Part shown: piece after piece, positions 9,338-18,400 of the stretch
Numbering within the stretch: position 1 is the first letter of the stretch
Layout of the letters: each line of letters opens with the position of its first letter
Source of the DNA: Neobacillus soli NBRC 102451
GTDB lineage: Bacteria > Bacillota > Bacilli > Bacillales > Cytobacillaceae
NCBI RefSeq assembly: GCF_001591665.1
Contig: NZ_BCVI01000025.1
Location: 1 to 64,000 of the forward strand
DNA length: 64,000 nucleotides
Direction of reading: 5' to 3'
Made by a program: the position numbers and the translations under genes
Notes under the pieces: model-generated
Databases searched by the model: none
What the model was told of the DNA's origin: nothing
What the model saw: only the letters and a program-made list of their open reading frames with translations

Positions 9338-9473
9338 CGTTTTGCCGCGGATGTTCACGAAATTGGTTAGCTGAAAAATTTGCTTGACAAGCGAAAAGGA
9401 TATTCCGCGCTTTATGTAGAATATATGAGTAAATATTATTGCCTAATTTAAGATGTTCGTGGGGTGGCTTTAA

Positions 9474-10598
9474 GTGGAGATGCAGTTAAATCAGGGAGAT
9501 GCTTTACCCCTTGATATTAGTGAACTGAAGAAAAGAAAAACTGATTTGCGAGAGAGCGAACAAAAGTACAGACGAATATTTGAGGATTCCATTGATGGAC
9601 TCATTCTCTGGGATAACCAGCATCGCATCGTGGATATCAATTGTGCCGCTGAAAAAATGATAGGTATTTCAAGGGAAAAATTAATAGGGAAACAGATTTA
9701 CGATCCCTATTCTCATCAAGAAAAGAATAAGCAGGAAATACTGAAGCATATTGAACACGTTCTTAATAATGGGCATGGCAATTCCACCATCATGTTTGAT
9801 AAAGAAGATGGTAAAAAGCAATATTTTGAATACTCATCAAAACTTGAAATTGTTGAGGGGTTGAATTTTACAGTATTTAAGGACGTATCGGAAAAAGTGG
9901 AAATGCAAGAGCATCTGCGAAAATCAGATACTTTAAATGTGATAGGGGAGCTCGCGGCAGGAATTGCTCATGAGATCCGAAATCCCATGACAGCCTTAAA
10001 AGGATTTATCCAATTACTCGAGGGAAATATTACGAAAGAGCATTCGATGTATTATCAGGTTATTACCACTGAACTCGCGAGAATTGATTCAATTATTAAC
10101 GAGTTTTTGGCCCTTGCAAAACCGCAGGCAATTAGGTTCCAGGAGAAAGACATCAATCAGATTATGAAGGAAACCGTTGATCTTTTGAATGCGCAAGCTG
10201 TACTTTATAACGTCCAATTTTTCACTAACTATGATGAACAGCTTCCACTTGTTTTTTGTGAGCCCAATCAATTGAAAAAGGTATTTATTAATTTAATTAA
10301 GAATGCCATCGAGGGTATGCCGAGTGGTGGGAATATAACAATTACTCTACAGAAAGTGGAGAATCAGCAAATTCAAATAAGCATTAAAGATGATGGAACA
10401 GGAATATCGAAAGAAAAGATAAAAAAGCTGGGCGAACCCTTTTATACAACAAAGGAAAGGGGTACTGGGCTTGGTTTAATGGTGAGCTATCGGATCATCG
10501 ATGAACATAAAGGAAATATAAGAGTTGAAAGTGAGGAAGGGAAAGGGGCGATATTTTATATAACGCTACCAATTAACCTGAATAATAGCAATCTCTAA
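9474..10598 (+). CDS. PAS-domain sensor histidine kinase
   Basis: This 374-residue soluble kinase has a PAS domain at residues about 20-135 (EQKYRRIFEDSIDGLILWDNQHRIVDIN), the phosphoacceptor H-box GIAHEIRNPMTALKGF near residue 165, and an HATPase domain with N-box NLIKNAIEGM, G1 DDGTGIS and F/G2 boxes EPFYTTKERGTGLGL. It resembles cytoplasmic Bacillus sporulation-type kinases (KinA/KinE class), but no response regulator is adjacent, so the target is unknown. GTG 9474 is the likely start; an ATG two codons later is possible. Confidence 0.85.
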   Translation: MEMQLNQGDALPLDISELKKRKTDLRESEQKYRRIFEDSIDGLILWDNQHRIVDINCAAEKMIGISREKLIGKQIYDPYSHQEKNKQEILKHIEHVLNNGHGNSTIMFDKEDGKKQYFEYSSKLEIVEGLNFTVFKDVSEKVEMQEHLRKSDTLNVIGELAAGIAHEIRNPMTALKGFIQLLEGNITKEHSMYYQVITTELARIDSIINEFLALAKPQAIRFQEKDINQIMKETVDLLNAQAVLYNVQFFTNYDEQLPLVFCEPNQLKKVFINLIKNAIEGMPSGGNITITLQKVENQQIQISIKDDGTGISKEKIKKLGEPFYTTKERGTGLGLMVSYRIIDEHKGNIRVESEEGKGAIFYITLPINLNNSNL

Positions 10599-10628
10599 AA
10601 CACTTCCATTCCATTGGAAGTGTTTTAA
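10597..10628 (+). terminator. Rho-independent terminator
   Basis: Perfect AAAACACTTCCA/TGGAAGTGTTTT hairpin overlapping the kinase stop region. Confidence 0.85.
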
Positions 10629-10632
10629 ATTA

Positions 10633-10684
10633 TTGACAAAAAAATATTAAATTAGATATACTTCTAATTAGATGTATATCTAAT
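10633..10684 (+). promoter_or_regulatory. Promoter with overlapping palindromic operator for the ArsR-type gene
   Basis: TTGACA (10633-10638) and TATACT (10657-10662) are separated by 18 bp. An 11-bp inverted repeat, ATTAGATATAC (10651-10661) and GTATATCTAAT (10674-10684), covers the -10 box and start region. This placement is what an autorepressing ArsR/SmtB-fold protein would use. Confidence 0.8.
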
Positions 10685-10700
10685 CCATGGGGTGAGGTCG

Positions 10701-11288
10701 TTGATTCAGTTAGATAAGTTAGTAGCCTTTTATAAATCGATGGGTGACCCAACAAGGGTGAGAATTGTTGCGATTCTAGCAAATGGGCCTTTACATGGGC
10801 AGGCGATTGCGGGAAAGCTTGGCTTAACTGCCCCTACCATTTCACATCACTTGAAAAAGTTACGGGATATCCATGTGGTTTATGAAAGAAGAGATAAAAA
10901 TACAATTTATTTTTATTTAAACACAGCGATGATTAAGCAGCAGGCTCATGTGCTAACCCGGTTAATAGAAAAAGGAGGAAAGGAGTTGGATGAGATGGTG
11001 GAAACTAGTTTAGTACGACAAAAAGTTTATGAGAATTTTTTTACAAAAGAAGGGAAACTGAAAAATATTCCTGCGCAAAGAAAGAAGAAATTAATGGTGT
11101 TTGAGCGTATGATTCGTGGGTTGAAGATAGGTGAAAAGTATGAGGAAAAAGTATTAAACGAGTATATCAAACAATTTCATGAAGATTACGCTACCATTCG
11201 CCGGGAGTTTATTATTAATCATTACATGTACCGCGAAAATGGTATATATGAACTAAACCCAGAGGAAATGTGGGATAAACCTGAATAA
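10701..11288 (+). CDS. ArsR-family transcriptional regulator with DUF2087 C-terminal domain
   Basis: The N-terminal ~90 residues form a winged helix (SMGDPTRVRIVAILANGPLHGQAIAGKLGLTAPTISHHLKKL, the recognition helix being TAPTISHHLKKL). The C-terminal ~80 residues look like DUF2087 (RKKKLMVFERMIRGLKIGEKYEEKVLNEYIKQFHEDYATIRREFI). No metal-binding cysteines are seen, so it is probably not a metal sensor. The TTG at 10701 sits at a usable distance from GGGGTGAGG; a GTG nine bases earlier lacks a ribosome site. The strong palindrome over the promoter indicates autoregulation. Confidence 0.85.
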   Translation: MIQLDKLVAFYKSMGDPTRVRIVAILANGPLHGQAIAGKLGLTAPTISHHLKKLRDIHVVYERRDKNTIYFYLNTAMIKQQAHVLTRLIEKGGKELDEMVETSLVRQKVYENFFTKEGKLKNIPAQRKKKLMVFERMIRGLKIGEKYEEKVLNEYIKQFHEDYATIRREFIINHYMYRENGIYELNPEEMWDKPE

Positions 11289-11316
11289 AAAAGCAATCCA
11301 ATCTGGATTGCTTTTT
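11287..11316. terminator. Bidirectional terminator
   Basis: AAAAAAGCAATCCA/TGGATTGCTTTTT hairpin between the convergent regulator and mtnK. Confidence 0.85.
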
Positions 11317-11322
11317 CCCATG

Positions 11323-12507
11323 TTACAATACACCCTTTACTTTGAAGATGAAAGAGGGGAGGTTGTTAATTTCTTTTCGTTGTTTAATAAGGACTTCCCC
11401 TAGTTCCAGCGTTTTACGCTTGGCAGCTAGTCTTTTATGCTCATCTTCAATACCGTCCAAATCTGCAACATGTGCGAGTCCAATTGTCCTTCTAATTAAT
11501 TCACAGCCAGCAAAGCCAAGGGCGTCCTCAAAGAATTTTGAAAGCTGGTAGTTTAAGAATGTCGAGGTTTTTGCTAATATTTCTTTATTTTCTGTGTTCC
11601 ATAAGTGGGTATATTGGTCTTCAAAAACAATCCAGACCGTTTCAATATGATTGATAAATAAATCACGTTTTGACTCGTTAACAATTACCTGGAAAAGTAG
11701 ATTCGCAATGACTTGGCCAATATCAAATCCAGCAGGGCCGTAGAACGCAAACTCAGGATCGATGATCTTTGTTTCCTCATTATTGGCAAAAACACTTCCA
11801 GTATGCAAGTCACCGTGCAAGAGGACTTCTGCTTCCGTTAAAAAGCTTCTTTTCAAGACATTTACATGAAACTTCAGCTCTTCATCCTGCCAAAGGGCAT
11901 CAACTTCCGCGCGTAAGCCATCCTCGAATTCATTTGTCTCCGCATCAAAATATGGATCTGTGAAAATTAAATCCTCTGTGATCTTGCAAAGCTCCGGATT
12001 GATAAACTTTTGCACCTGTTCTTTTTTTGCAGATAGACCTAAACCATAATCAGACGTAAAAAATAAAGTTTTCGCCAGATATTCACCCAAATGTTTAGAA
12101 AGAAGCGGGTAGGTTTCCCCTTTAATAACTCCTGTTCTAGCAATCAAAAGATGGGATAGGTCCTCCATTACAGTTATAGCAAGTATATCATCAGTGAAAT
12201 ATACTTCTGGCACATAAGCAGGTGCAATTTGTCCAAAAATCTTTAAGGCATCTGCTTCGAACTTTGCTCTTTTTAGCGTTAATGGCCAGCTTTCACCAAC
12301 AACCTTTGCATAGGGAAGTGCTTGTTTAATGATAAGTCCCTTTCCGGCTTGTTCGTCCACAAGGTGAAAAACAAGATTGAGATTGCCATCACCAATCTCC
12401 TTGCAGACTAATTCTGCATTTTCAGTAAAAATATTTAAACTTAAGGCTAGCTGAATGGCAGCTGCTTCGGTTAACGGTTGGTAAGATGTTTGTTTTAGTA
12501 GAGTCAT
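11323..12507 (-). CDS. mtnK: S-methyl-5-thioribose kinase
   Basis: MtnK phosphorylates 5-methylthioribose, the entry step of methionine salvage. The 394-residue product has the aminoglycoside-phosphotransferase fold: nucleotide loop region GDGNLNLVFHL near residue 45, the catalytic HGDLHTGSVFA and the metal-binding IDPEFAFYGPAGFDIG. ATG 12507 follows AAGGAGG; an upstream in-frame CTG/ATG extension would run into the riboswitch. In B. subtilis mtnA follows mtnK in one operon, but here mtnK ends at a terminator and no mtnA lies in the window. Confidence 0.93.
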   Translation of the reverse strand: MTLLKQTSYQPLTEAAAIQLALSLNIFTENAELVCKEIGDGNLNLVFHLVDEQAGKGLIIKQALPYAKVVGESWPLTLKRAKFEADALKIFGQIAPAYVPEVYFTDDILAITVMEDLSHLLIARTGVIKGETYPLLSKHLGEYLAKTLFFTSDYGLGLSAKKEQVQKFINPELCKITEDLIFTDPYFDAETNEFEDGLRAEVDALWQDEELKFHVNVLKRSFLTEAEVLLHGDLHTGSVFANNEETKIIDPEFAFYGPAGFDIGQVIANLLFQVIVNESKRDLFINHIETVWIVFEDQYTHLWNTENKEILAKTSTFLNYQLSKFFEDALGFAGCELIRRTIGLAHVADLDGIEDEHKRLAAKRKTLELGEVLIKQRKEINNLPSFIFKVKGVL

Positions 12508-12557
12508 TACTTTTCTTTTCCTCCTTGGTATAGAGGCTTGGATTGTGCCCAAAAGCA

Positions 12558-12755
12558 CTAAAAAAGCCTCTTTCTCATCTGAAAGAGGCTTGAAGACTAT
12601 GTCTATCGCACCTCTTATCTCTCAGAAAGAATATCCTTCTGTTGGAATTAGCACCGTGCCATGCGCAAATACTTGCGCCCCATTTCACAATGGATTTAAG
12701 GTCGGTTGCTGGGCTTCAAAGGGCCAAATCCCTCAGCCAGCTCGTGATAAGAGTA
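12558..12755 (-). ncRNA. SAM-I (S-box) riboswitch controlling mtnK
   Basis: Read on the minus strand: P1 CTCTTATCACGAG pairs with GAGATAAGAG. The S-box core GAGGGATTTGGCCC, GAAGCCCAGCAACCG and GGCACGGTGCTAATTCC is present in order. A terminator hairpin (GCCTCTTTC/GAAAGAGGC plus T-run) lies at 12561-12592, immediately before mtnK. High S-adenosylmethionine should cause termination and so repress mtnK. Confidence 0.95.
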
Positions 12756-12785
12756 AATATAATTTTCAGTTTCTTTTAATCTGAT

Positions 12786-13041
12786 AAACACTATAACAGT
12801 ATTAAAAGAAAAGTGTCAATATTTTTTGAAAGATTATTTATAAAACCATGGTTTTCGATTTTCAAAAACAGTTTACTTCTTGGTTTTTGGATGGGTCACC
12901 AAAGGCGATATCTATTTGTAAGCAAGAAATTTTCAATTACACGAATCTTCCCCCCATTAGGAATTTTTCCTTTACATGCTGTTATTTAAGTTATATCATT
13001 TGTGATTAGAAATTCCCAAAATACGAAAAAGAATAAAGCAG
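12786..13041. other. Intergenic region between mtnK riboswitch and mtnE
   Basis: Divergent promoter region of about 250 bases. No S-box core is seen on the plus strand, so mtnE itself appears not to be riboswitch-controlled. I can assign no other element. Confidence 0.4.
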
Positions 13042-13047
13042 GTGAGA

Positions 13048-14229
13048 ATGATGAAGCAATTTCCGCCATCAGAACTTTTAAATAGTCTTCCGAAGCAATT
13101 TTTTGCCGGGCTCGTTAAGAAGGTCGGCGAATATATTGCCGAAGGACATGACGTCATAAATTTAGGTCAAGGCAATCCGGATCAGCCAACACCGGCACAT
13201 ATTGTTGCCAAGCTGCAGGAAGCGGCAGCTAATCCACTGAATCACAAATACTCGCCATTTCAGGGATATGGGTACTTAAAACAGGCAGCTGCAGATTTTT
13301 ACTTAAGAGAATATGGGGTAACCATTGACCCGGCTAAAGAAGTGGCCATTTTATTTGGCGGGAAAGCAGGATTGGTCGAAATTCCCCAGTGCTTGTTAAA
13401 TCCAGGTGATACCATTCTCGTTCCTGATCCAGGCTATCCAGATTATTGGTCTGGAGTCGCCCTTGCAAAAGCGGAAATGGTTACGATGCCATTAAGAGAG
13501 CAAAATAATTTTTTGCCCGATTTTCACGAACTTTCTCCTGAAGTTTTATCAAAGGCGAAATTAATGTTCCTCAATTATCCTAATAATCCGACTGGGGCTA
13601 CGGCTACACAAGAATTTTTTGAGGAAACAGTTAAGCTAGCCAGTGAAAATGATATTAGTATAGTCCATGATTTTGCCTATGGAGCCATTGGCTTTGATGG
13701 TGAAAAACCATTGAGCTTCTTGCAGGTAGATGGAGCAAAAGATGTGGGGATAGAAATTTATACACTGTCCAAGACCTATAATATGGCCGGCTGGCGAGTT
13801 GGCTTTGCTGTAGGAAATGAAAGCGTGATTTCGGCGATTGAACTACTTCAGGACCATCTGTATGTTAGTTTGTTCGGGGCTGTGCAGGAGGCTGCAGCAG
13901 AAGCACTGACTGGCCCGCAGAATTGTGTGAAGGAATTAAACGAGCTTTATGAACGGAGAAGAAATGTTTTAATTGATGGTCTTCGTTCAATTGGCTGGAA
14001 TGTCACGGCCCCAAAAGGTTCATTCTTTGCTTGGCTAAAGGTACCAGACAGGCTTTCATCGGAGGAATTTTCGAATATTCTCCTTGAAAAAGCACATATA
14101 ATGGCAGCGCCGGGTATTGGTTTTGGAGAATTTGGTGAGGGTTATGTCCGTGTGGGATTATTATCATCTGAGGAACGGTTAGTGGAAGCTGTCAGAAGAA
14201 TTAGTTGTTTAGAAATTTTTAAAAAATAG
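13048..14229 (+). CDS. mtnE: Methylthioribose-salvage aminotransferase (PLP-dependent)
   Basis: MtnE transaminates 2-keto-4-methylthiobutyrate to methionine, the last salvage step. The ~393-residue class I/II aminotransferase has NYPNNPTGA (substrate/PLP contact), DFAYGAIGFDG, the Schiff-base lysine in SKTYNMAGWRVGF, and the carboxylate-binding region GEGYVRVGLL. Two ATGs (13048, 13051) follow AGGTGAG. Placement divergent from mtnK and upstream of mtnWXBD matches the Bacillus salvage locus. Confidence 0.88.
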   Translation: MMKQFPPSELLNSLPKQFFAGLVKKVGEYIAEGHDVINLGQGNPDQPTPAHIVAKLQEAAANPLNHKYSPFQGYGYLKQAAADFYLREYGVTIDPAKEVAILFGGKAGLVEIPQCLLNPGDTILVPDPGYPDYWSGVALAKAEMVTMPLREQNNFLPDFHELSPEVLSKAKLMFLNYPNNPTGATATQEFFEETVKLASENDISIVHDFAYGAIGFDGEKPLSFLQVDGAKDVGIEIYTLSKTYNMAGWRVGFAVGNESVISAIELLQDHLYVSLFGAVQEAAAEALTGPQNCVKELNELYERRRNVLIDGLRSIGWNVTAPKGSFFAWLKVPDRLSSEEFSNILLEKAHIMAAPGIGFGEFGEGYVRVGLLSSEERLVEAVRRISCLEIFKK

Positions 14230-14281
14230 GTTGACAATTTATTCTTTTCTTGGGATAATCCAAAATAAAGTTTAATAACTT

Positions 14282-14432
14282 AGAAAAGCGCAAGCGCCCG
14301 TTAAGCGGCGTATAGACTGGAGCGCTTCGACTGAGATAAAGGAAACACGGAGAGCGGAGCGCATCCGTGCTTGACTTATCGTAGGGAAAAGAGCGAAGTC
14401 CACTAGCCGCTGGGCGCTGGAGCTGGACAATT
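14282..14432 (+). repeat. Interspersed repeat, copy 2 (longest)
   Basis: About 150 bp, non-coding. It starts GAAAAGCGCAAGCGCCCG, contains GACTGGAGCGC and GATAAAGGAAACACGG, and ends near CTAGCCGCTGGGCGCTGGAGC. Its first half matches 1-76 (inverted) and its two ends match 17160-17213. GC-rich ends with complementary blocks (AAGCGCCCG/GGGCGCT) suggest a folded RNA or DNA hairpin. Confidence 0.8.
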
Positions 14433-14457
14433 CTGAAAAAGTGAATAAATACGATCG

Positions 14458-14614
14458 TTTTCTTATCAAGAGCAGGCGGAGGGAAAAGCCCGATGAAGCC
14501 CGGCAACCGACTTAAACTAGTTTTAAGCACGGTGCTAATTCTTGCAGCCTAGGTGCTGACAGATAAGAAGGTGTTAGTAAGGAATACTAACCTCTTCTTA
14601 TTCGAAGAGGTTTA
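14458..14614 (+). ncRNA. SAM-I (S-box) riboswitch controlling mtnWXBD
   Basis: TTCTTATCAAGAG (P1 5') pairs with GATAAGAAG near 14562-14570. The core GGAGGGAAAAGCCC, GAAGCCCGGCAACCG and GCACGGTGCTAATTC is intact. The terminator AACCTCTTC/GAAGAGGTT with following T-rich run lies at 14589-14614, about 30 bases before mtnW. It should shut off mtnW and downstream genes when S-adenosylmethionine is high. Confidence 0.95.
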
Positions 14615-14644
14615 TTTGCATTTTACAGGTGAGGAAGTGACAGA

Positions 14645-15856
14645 ATGTCTGAATTAATAGCTACATATTTACTACATGATGAAAAAAATCCTGAAAAAAA
14701 GGCTGAGGAAATTGCCCTTGGATTAACGGTTGGTTCATGGACAAACCTGCCTGAATTAGAGCAAAGCCAATTACGCAAGCATAAGGGCAGGGTGGTTTCG
14801 ATTGAGGGGTTAACGTCTGAAAAAGAGGATCAATCACTTATACGAATTGCCTATCCAACGCTCAATTTTTCGAATGATTTACCTGCCATCTTAACCACTG
14901 TCTTTGGAAAACTTTCATTGGATGGAAAAATAAAATTACTAGATTTGCAGTTTGATGATGTATTAAAGAGTCAGTTTCCAGGACCAAAATATGGAATGGA
15001 CGGTCTTCGAGAGAAATTAAACGTCTATAACAGACCACTTCTGATGAGCATTTTTAAAGGAGTGTTAGGTAAAGACATCACCTTCTTAGCGCAGCAGTTA
15101 AAGCAGCAAGCCCTTGGCGGTGTTGATTTTGTGAAGGATGATGAAATCCTTTTTGAAAATGAGCTAACACCGTTTGAAAAAAGAATTGTGGCCGGAAAAC
15201 AAGTTTTACAAGAAGTACAGGAACAGACAGGACACCGGACCTTATACGCAGTAAACCTAACTGGCAGAACATCACAGCTAAGGGATAAGGCCAGGAAGGC
15301 TGCTGAGCTTGGAGCAGATTTATTATTGTTTAATGTATTTTCCTATGGCTTAGATATTCTCCAGGAATTAAGAGAAGACGAGGAAATTGCTTTACCGCTT
15401 ATGGCTCACCCGGCTGTCAGCGGTGCCTTCACCTCCTCCCTTGAATATGGCTTTTCCCATTCCTTGTTACTCGGGAAGCTCCTCCGCTATGTCGGAGCTG
15501 ATTTGTCATTGTTCCCATCTCCTTATGGAACAGTGGCATTAGATAAACCCTCTGCACTCGCGATTGCCGGTGCGTTAACAAAAGAAGATATCTTTAAAAA
15601 GTCATTTCCTGTTCCATCGGCGGGAATTCATCCAGGGTTGGTTCCATTGTTGATTCGTGATTTTGGGATTGATTCTGTCATCAACGCAGGCGGAGGGATT
15701 CATGGACATCCAGAAGGAGCTCGTGGCGGCGGTCGTGCCTTCCGGCAGGCGATTGAAACCAATCTCCAAGGGAAGATGCTTGTTGAGGGTGCTGAACAGT
15801 TCCCAGAGCTAAAAAAGGCACTCCAGCTATGGGGCAATGCTGAGGTGATAGTATAA
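14645..15856 (+). CDS. mtnW: 2,3-diketo-5-methylthiopentyl-1-phosphate enolase (RuBisCO-like)
   Basis: This RuBisCO-like protein enolises diketo-methylthiopentyl-1-phosphate. The 403-residue length is typical. The RuBisCO-type barrel is recognisable from [32 protein letters not shown] (the position of the carbamylated lysine and metal ligands) and [26 protein letters not shown] (phosphate-binding loop). The stop codon abuts the mtnX ATG with no gap, so translation is coupled. Confidence 0.95.
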   Translation: MSELIATYLLHDEKNPEKKAEEIALGLTVGSWTNLPELEQSQLRKHKGRVVSIEGLTSEKEDQSLIRIAYPTLNFSNDLPAILTTVFGKLSLDGKIKLLDLQFDDVLKSQFPGPKYGMDGLREKLNVYNRPLLMSIFKGVLGKDITFLAQQLKQQALGGVDFVKDDEILFENELTPFEKRIVAGKQVLQEVQEQTGHRTLYAVNLTGRTSQLRDKARKAAELGADLLLFNVFSYGLDILQELREDEEIALPLMAHPAVSGAFTSSLEYGFSHSLLLGKLLRYVGADLSLFPSPYGTVALDKPSALAIAGALTKEDIFKKSFPVPSAGIHPGLVPLLIRDFGIDSVINAGGGIHGHPEGARGGGRAFRQAIETNLQGKMLVEGAEQFPELKKALQLWGNAEVIV

Positions 15857-16531
15857 ATGACAAAAATTGTAATTTTTTGTGACTTTGATGGTACTGTAAC
15901 GGAGAGTGATAACATCATTGCCCTGATGGAAAAGTTTGCCCCACCAGAGTGGTTAAAACTCAAGGATCAAATTCTTTCCCAGCAGATTTCCATCAATGAG
16001 GGAGTGGGAAGATTATTTTCCTTACTGCCTACTAACTTAAAGGACGATATTACTGCGTTTGCTATTAAAAACGCAAAAATCCGCCCAGGTTTCAAAGAAT
16101 TTGTCGAATTTACGCGCATGGAGGGAATTCCTCTCTATATCGTAAGCGGGGGAATCGACTTTTTTGTTAAACCCATTTTGGCGGATTATGCCCCGTTTAA
16201 TGGAATCTATTGTAATGAATCTGATTTTTCAGGAGAAACAATTAAGATTCTTTGGCCGTATGAATGTGATTCGTTGTGTAAAAATGATTGCGGCTGCTGT
16301 AAGCCGAGCATTATTAGGAAACTGAATCAATATGAAGCCAGCTTTAAAATTGTCATTGGCGACTCGGTAACTGATCTTGAAGCCGCCAAGCATGCCGACT
16401 TTGTTTTAGCAAGAGATTTGCTGGAGGAAAAATGTGTGGAATGGGGTATAAACCATCAAGGATTTGCAACGTTTTTTGATTGTATTGGGGAAATAAAGAA
16501 AAGAATTGAGGTGGGTGAGTTAACATGCTAA
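15857..16531 (+). CDS. mtnX: 2-hydroxy-3-keto-5-methylthiopentenyl-1-phosphate phosphatase
   Basis: HAD-family phosphatase following MtnW in the salvage path. The 224-residue protein has the catalytic motif [12 protein letters not shown] at residues 8-18, motif [11 protein letters not shown] near 97, and motif [23 protein letters not shown] near 165-185. A cysteine-rich insert ([13 protein letters not shown]) sits in the cap region, as in Bacillus MtnX. Its 3' end overlaps mtnB by 7 bp. Confidence 0.94.
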   Translation: MTKIVIFCDFDGTVTESDNIIALMEKFAPPEWLKLKDQILSQQISINEGVGRLFSLLPTNLKDDITAFAIKNAKIRPGFKEFVEFTRMEGIPLYIVSGGIDFFVKPILADYAPFNGIYCNESDFSGETIKILWPYECDSLCKNDCGCCKPSIIRKLNQYEASFKIVIGDSVTDLEAAKHADFVLARDLLEEKCVEWGINHQGFATFFDCIGEIKKRIEVGELTC

Positions 16532-17154
16532 ATGATAGATGGACAGAATTAGCGGATGTAAAGGATGAGCTGGCCGAGCGTGATTGGTTTATGGGAACAA
16601 GCGGAAACCTTGCAATCAAAGTAAGTGACCATCCGCTTCAATTTTTGGTGACAGCAAGTGGAAAGGATAAGCGCAAGCGGACAGACGAAGATTTTTTGCT
16701 TGTCGATGAATATGGGAGTGCAGTTGAGGAAACTCATTTGAAGCCGTCAGCTGAAACGCTGCTTCATGTGGAAATATACCGCAGGACCAATGCAGGCTGC
16801 AGCCTCCATGTCCATACGATTGATAATAACGTCATCTCTGAGGTTTATGGTGACAATGGTGAGGTTACCTTTAAAGGCCAGGAGTTGATCAAGGCCTTTG
16901 GTATGTGGGAAGAGGATGCGGTTTTAAAATTGCCGATTATTCAAAATTATGCCCATATCCCAACACTAGCCAATAAGTTTTCTGAACATGTCTTAGGTGA
17001 TACTGGTGCCGTTTTGATTCGAAATCATGGTATTACAGTATGGGGCAGGAATGCCTTTGAGGCAAAGAAAGTCCTTGAAGCCTCGGAATTTCTATTTCGC
17101 TACCAATTACGTTTGCTAGAACACAAACCATATCAATTATTTAAGGTTGTTTAG
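16525..17154 (+). CDS. mtnB: Methylthioribulose-1-phosphate dehydratase
   Basis: Class II aldolase/adducin-fold, zinc-dependent dehydratase of methionine salvage, 209 residues. Substrate loop [10 protein letters not shown] at residues 28-37. Zinc-binding pair HVHTID near residue 93 and a further histidine in [11 protein letters not shown] near 170. It overlaps mtnX and is followed by a repeat copy before mtnD, so mtnD may be transcribed through that repeat. Confidence 0.94.
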   Translation: MLNDRWTELADVKDELAERDWFMGTSGNLAIKVSDHPLQFLVTASGKDKRKRTDEDFLLVDEYGSAVEETHLKPSAETLLHVEIYRRTNAGCSLHVHTIDNNVISEVYGDNGEVTFKGQELIKAFGMWEEDAVLKLPIIQNYAHIPTLANKFSEHVLGDTGAVLIRNHGITVWGRNAFEAKKVLEASEFLFRYQLRLLEHKPYQLFKVV

Positions 17155-17159
17155 TATAA

Positions 17160-17213
17160 GAAAAGCGGAAGCGACCGTTTAGCGAAGTCTACTAGCCGCC
17201 GGTGCTGGAGCAT
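17160..17213 (+). repeat. Interspersed repeat, copy 3 (internally deleted)
   Basis: About 54 bp matching both ends of the 14282-14432 copy (AAAAGCGGAAGCG...CCGTTTAGCGAAGTCTACTAGCCGC) but lacking its central ~85 bp. It lies between mtnB and mtnD. Confidence 0.7.
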
Positions 17214-17254
17214 TATCAAAGTTAAAAGTAGATATAATTAAGGAGAGATAAAAA

Positions 17255-17788
17255 ATGGCATATGTTACATTTCAAAATAAGGAAGAGCAAATCCACGAAC
17301 AAGAGGAAGTAGCAAGCTTCCTAGAGTCACAGGAAGTCATTTATGAAAATTGGGATATTAGCAAACTTCCAGCATCGCTCAATGAAAAGTATCTTTTGAG
17401 TGATAAGGAAAAAGAAGAAATTCTTAGTACATTTTCGAAAGAAATTGCAGATGTCTCTGCCAGAAGAGGCTACAAGGCTCAAGATGTCATCTCATTATCT
17501 GATAATACCCCTAATCTAGACGTCCTGCTTACAAACTTTAAAAATGAGCACCATCACACAGATGATGAAGTCCGTTTTATTGTAAGCGGGCATGGTGTAT
17601 TTGTGATTCAAGGCAAGGATAGTGAGTTTTTCGAGGTCCATCTCAATCCCGGTGATTTAATCTCCGTACCAGAAAATACAAGGCACTATTTTACGCTTGA
17701 AGAAGATCGGAAAGTTGTTGCCGTTAGGATCTTTGTCACAACGGAAGGCTGGGTACCAATTTACGAAAAAGAAGAAGTGAATTCATAA
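17255..17788 (+). CDS. mtnD: Acireductone dioxygenase
   Basis: MtnD oxygenates acireductone to the keto-acid precursor of methionine and formate (Fe form) in the salvage pathway. The 177-residue cupin has the metal-ligand set H-x-H...E in EHHHTDDEVRF (residues about 97-107) and the later histidine in PENTRHYF. AAGGAGAG precedes the ATG. Its terminator has been split by an IS3 element, so read-through into the IS is possible. Confidence 0.94.
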   Translation: MAYVTFQNKEEQIHEQEEVASFLESQEVIYENWDISKLPASLNEKYLLSDKEKEEILSTFSKEIADVSARRGYKAQDVISLSDNTPNLDVLLTNFKNEHHHTDDEVRFIVSGHGVFVIQGKDSEFFEVHLNPGDLISVPENTRHYFTLEEDRKVVAVRIFVTTEGWVPIYEKEEVNS

Positions 17789-17790
17789 TA

Positions 17791-17818
17791 AAAAAACTGG
17801 CTGCAGCTATTCTGCAAG
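17791..17818 (+). terminator. mtnD terminator, interrupted by an IS3 element
   Basis: Left part: AAAAAACTGGCT-GCAG-CTATT-CTGC-AAG. The missing 3' arm, AAGCCAGTTTTTTT, resumes at 19291 beyond the IS. Joined across the 3-bp duplication AAG they form an AACTGGCT/AGCCAGTT stem with a T-run. The insertion therefore destroyed a working terminator. Confidence 0.85.
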
Positions 17819-17827
17819 TGATGTGAA

Positions 17828-17865
17828 CCCCCAAAGTTGGACACAAGAAAGTCCAACTTTGGGGG
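17828..17865 (+). repeat. Perfect 15-bp-stem hairpin at the IS3 left end
   Basis: CCCCCAAAGTTGGAC (17828-17842) and GTCCAACTTTGGGGG (17851-17865) flank an 8-base loop, just before the orfA start. The left arm is also most of the terminal inverted repeat. In RNA entering from outside, the stem would lie next to the orfA ribosome site and could shield the transposase from read-through transcripts (inference). Confidence 0.85.
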
Positions 17866-17872
17866 TATTTTT

Positions 17873-18400
17873 ATGGTCAAATTTTCAAGTGAATTTAGAG
17901 AAAAAGTAGTTATAGACTATCTGACTAGCTCGATAGGGACCGACACGTTAGCCAAAAAATATGGCATAAAGGATTACTCCACAATACTCAACTGGGTCCA
18001 CCGATACGAGAAATATGGTGTTGAAGCCTTCAACGTTCGATCGCCTGAAATCGTTTATGATGGTAACTTCAAACTCGGAGTATTAGAATGGAAGAAAAGC
18101 AACAATGCTTCCTTAAACGAGACGTGCCTTCATTTTAATATTTCTACCGCAAGTACAGTGTGGACCTGGGAAAAGAAATTCGCTAAAGAAGGCGTAGGAG
18201 CGTTGTTTCGTGAGAGAGGACGTTCCGAAAAGATGGAGAGGAAATCCAAGGATACCAAGCAATCAAAGAAGCAGGCGCCTACAGAACTAGAAATAGTGCA
18301 ACGGGAAAATCGGCTATTGCGGATAGAGAATGAATACCTAAAAAAAATGAAGGCCTTAATTCAGGAACCAAAGGATACCGACAAAAGCAAACGCAAATAG
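17873..18400 (+). CDS. IS3-family transposase OrfA (helix-turn-helix)
   Basis: This 175-residue protein has two helix-turn-helix units (EFREKVVIDYLTSSIGTDTLAKKYGI...STILNWVHRYEKYG and LGVLEWKKSNNASLNETCLHFNISTASTVWTWEKKF) and a C-terminal leucine-zipper-like helix (LEIVQRENRLLRIENEYLKKMKAL). ATG 17873 gives the natural MVKFSSEFREKVV start. A run of eight A residues at 18340-18347, within the zipper region, is a good -1 frameshift site for making OrfAB. Confidence 0.9.
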   Translation: MVKFSSEFREKVVIDYLTSSIGTDTLAKKYGIKDYSTILNWVHRYEKYGVEAFNVRSPEIVYDGNFKLGVLEWKKSNNASLNETCLHFNISTASTVWTWEKKFAKEGVGALFRERGRSEKMERKSKDTKQSKKQAPTELEIVQRENRLLRIENEYLKKMKALIQEPKDTDKSKRK

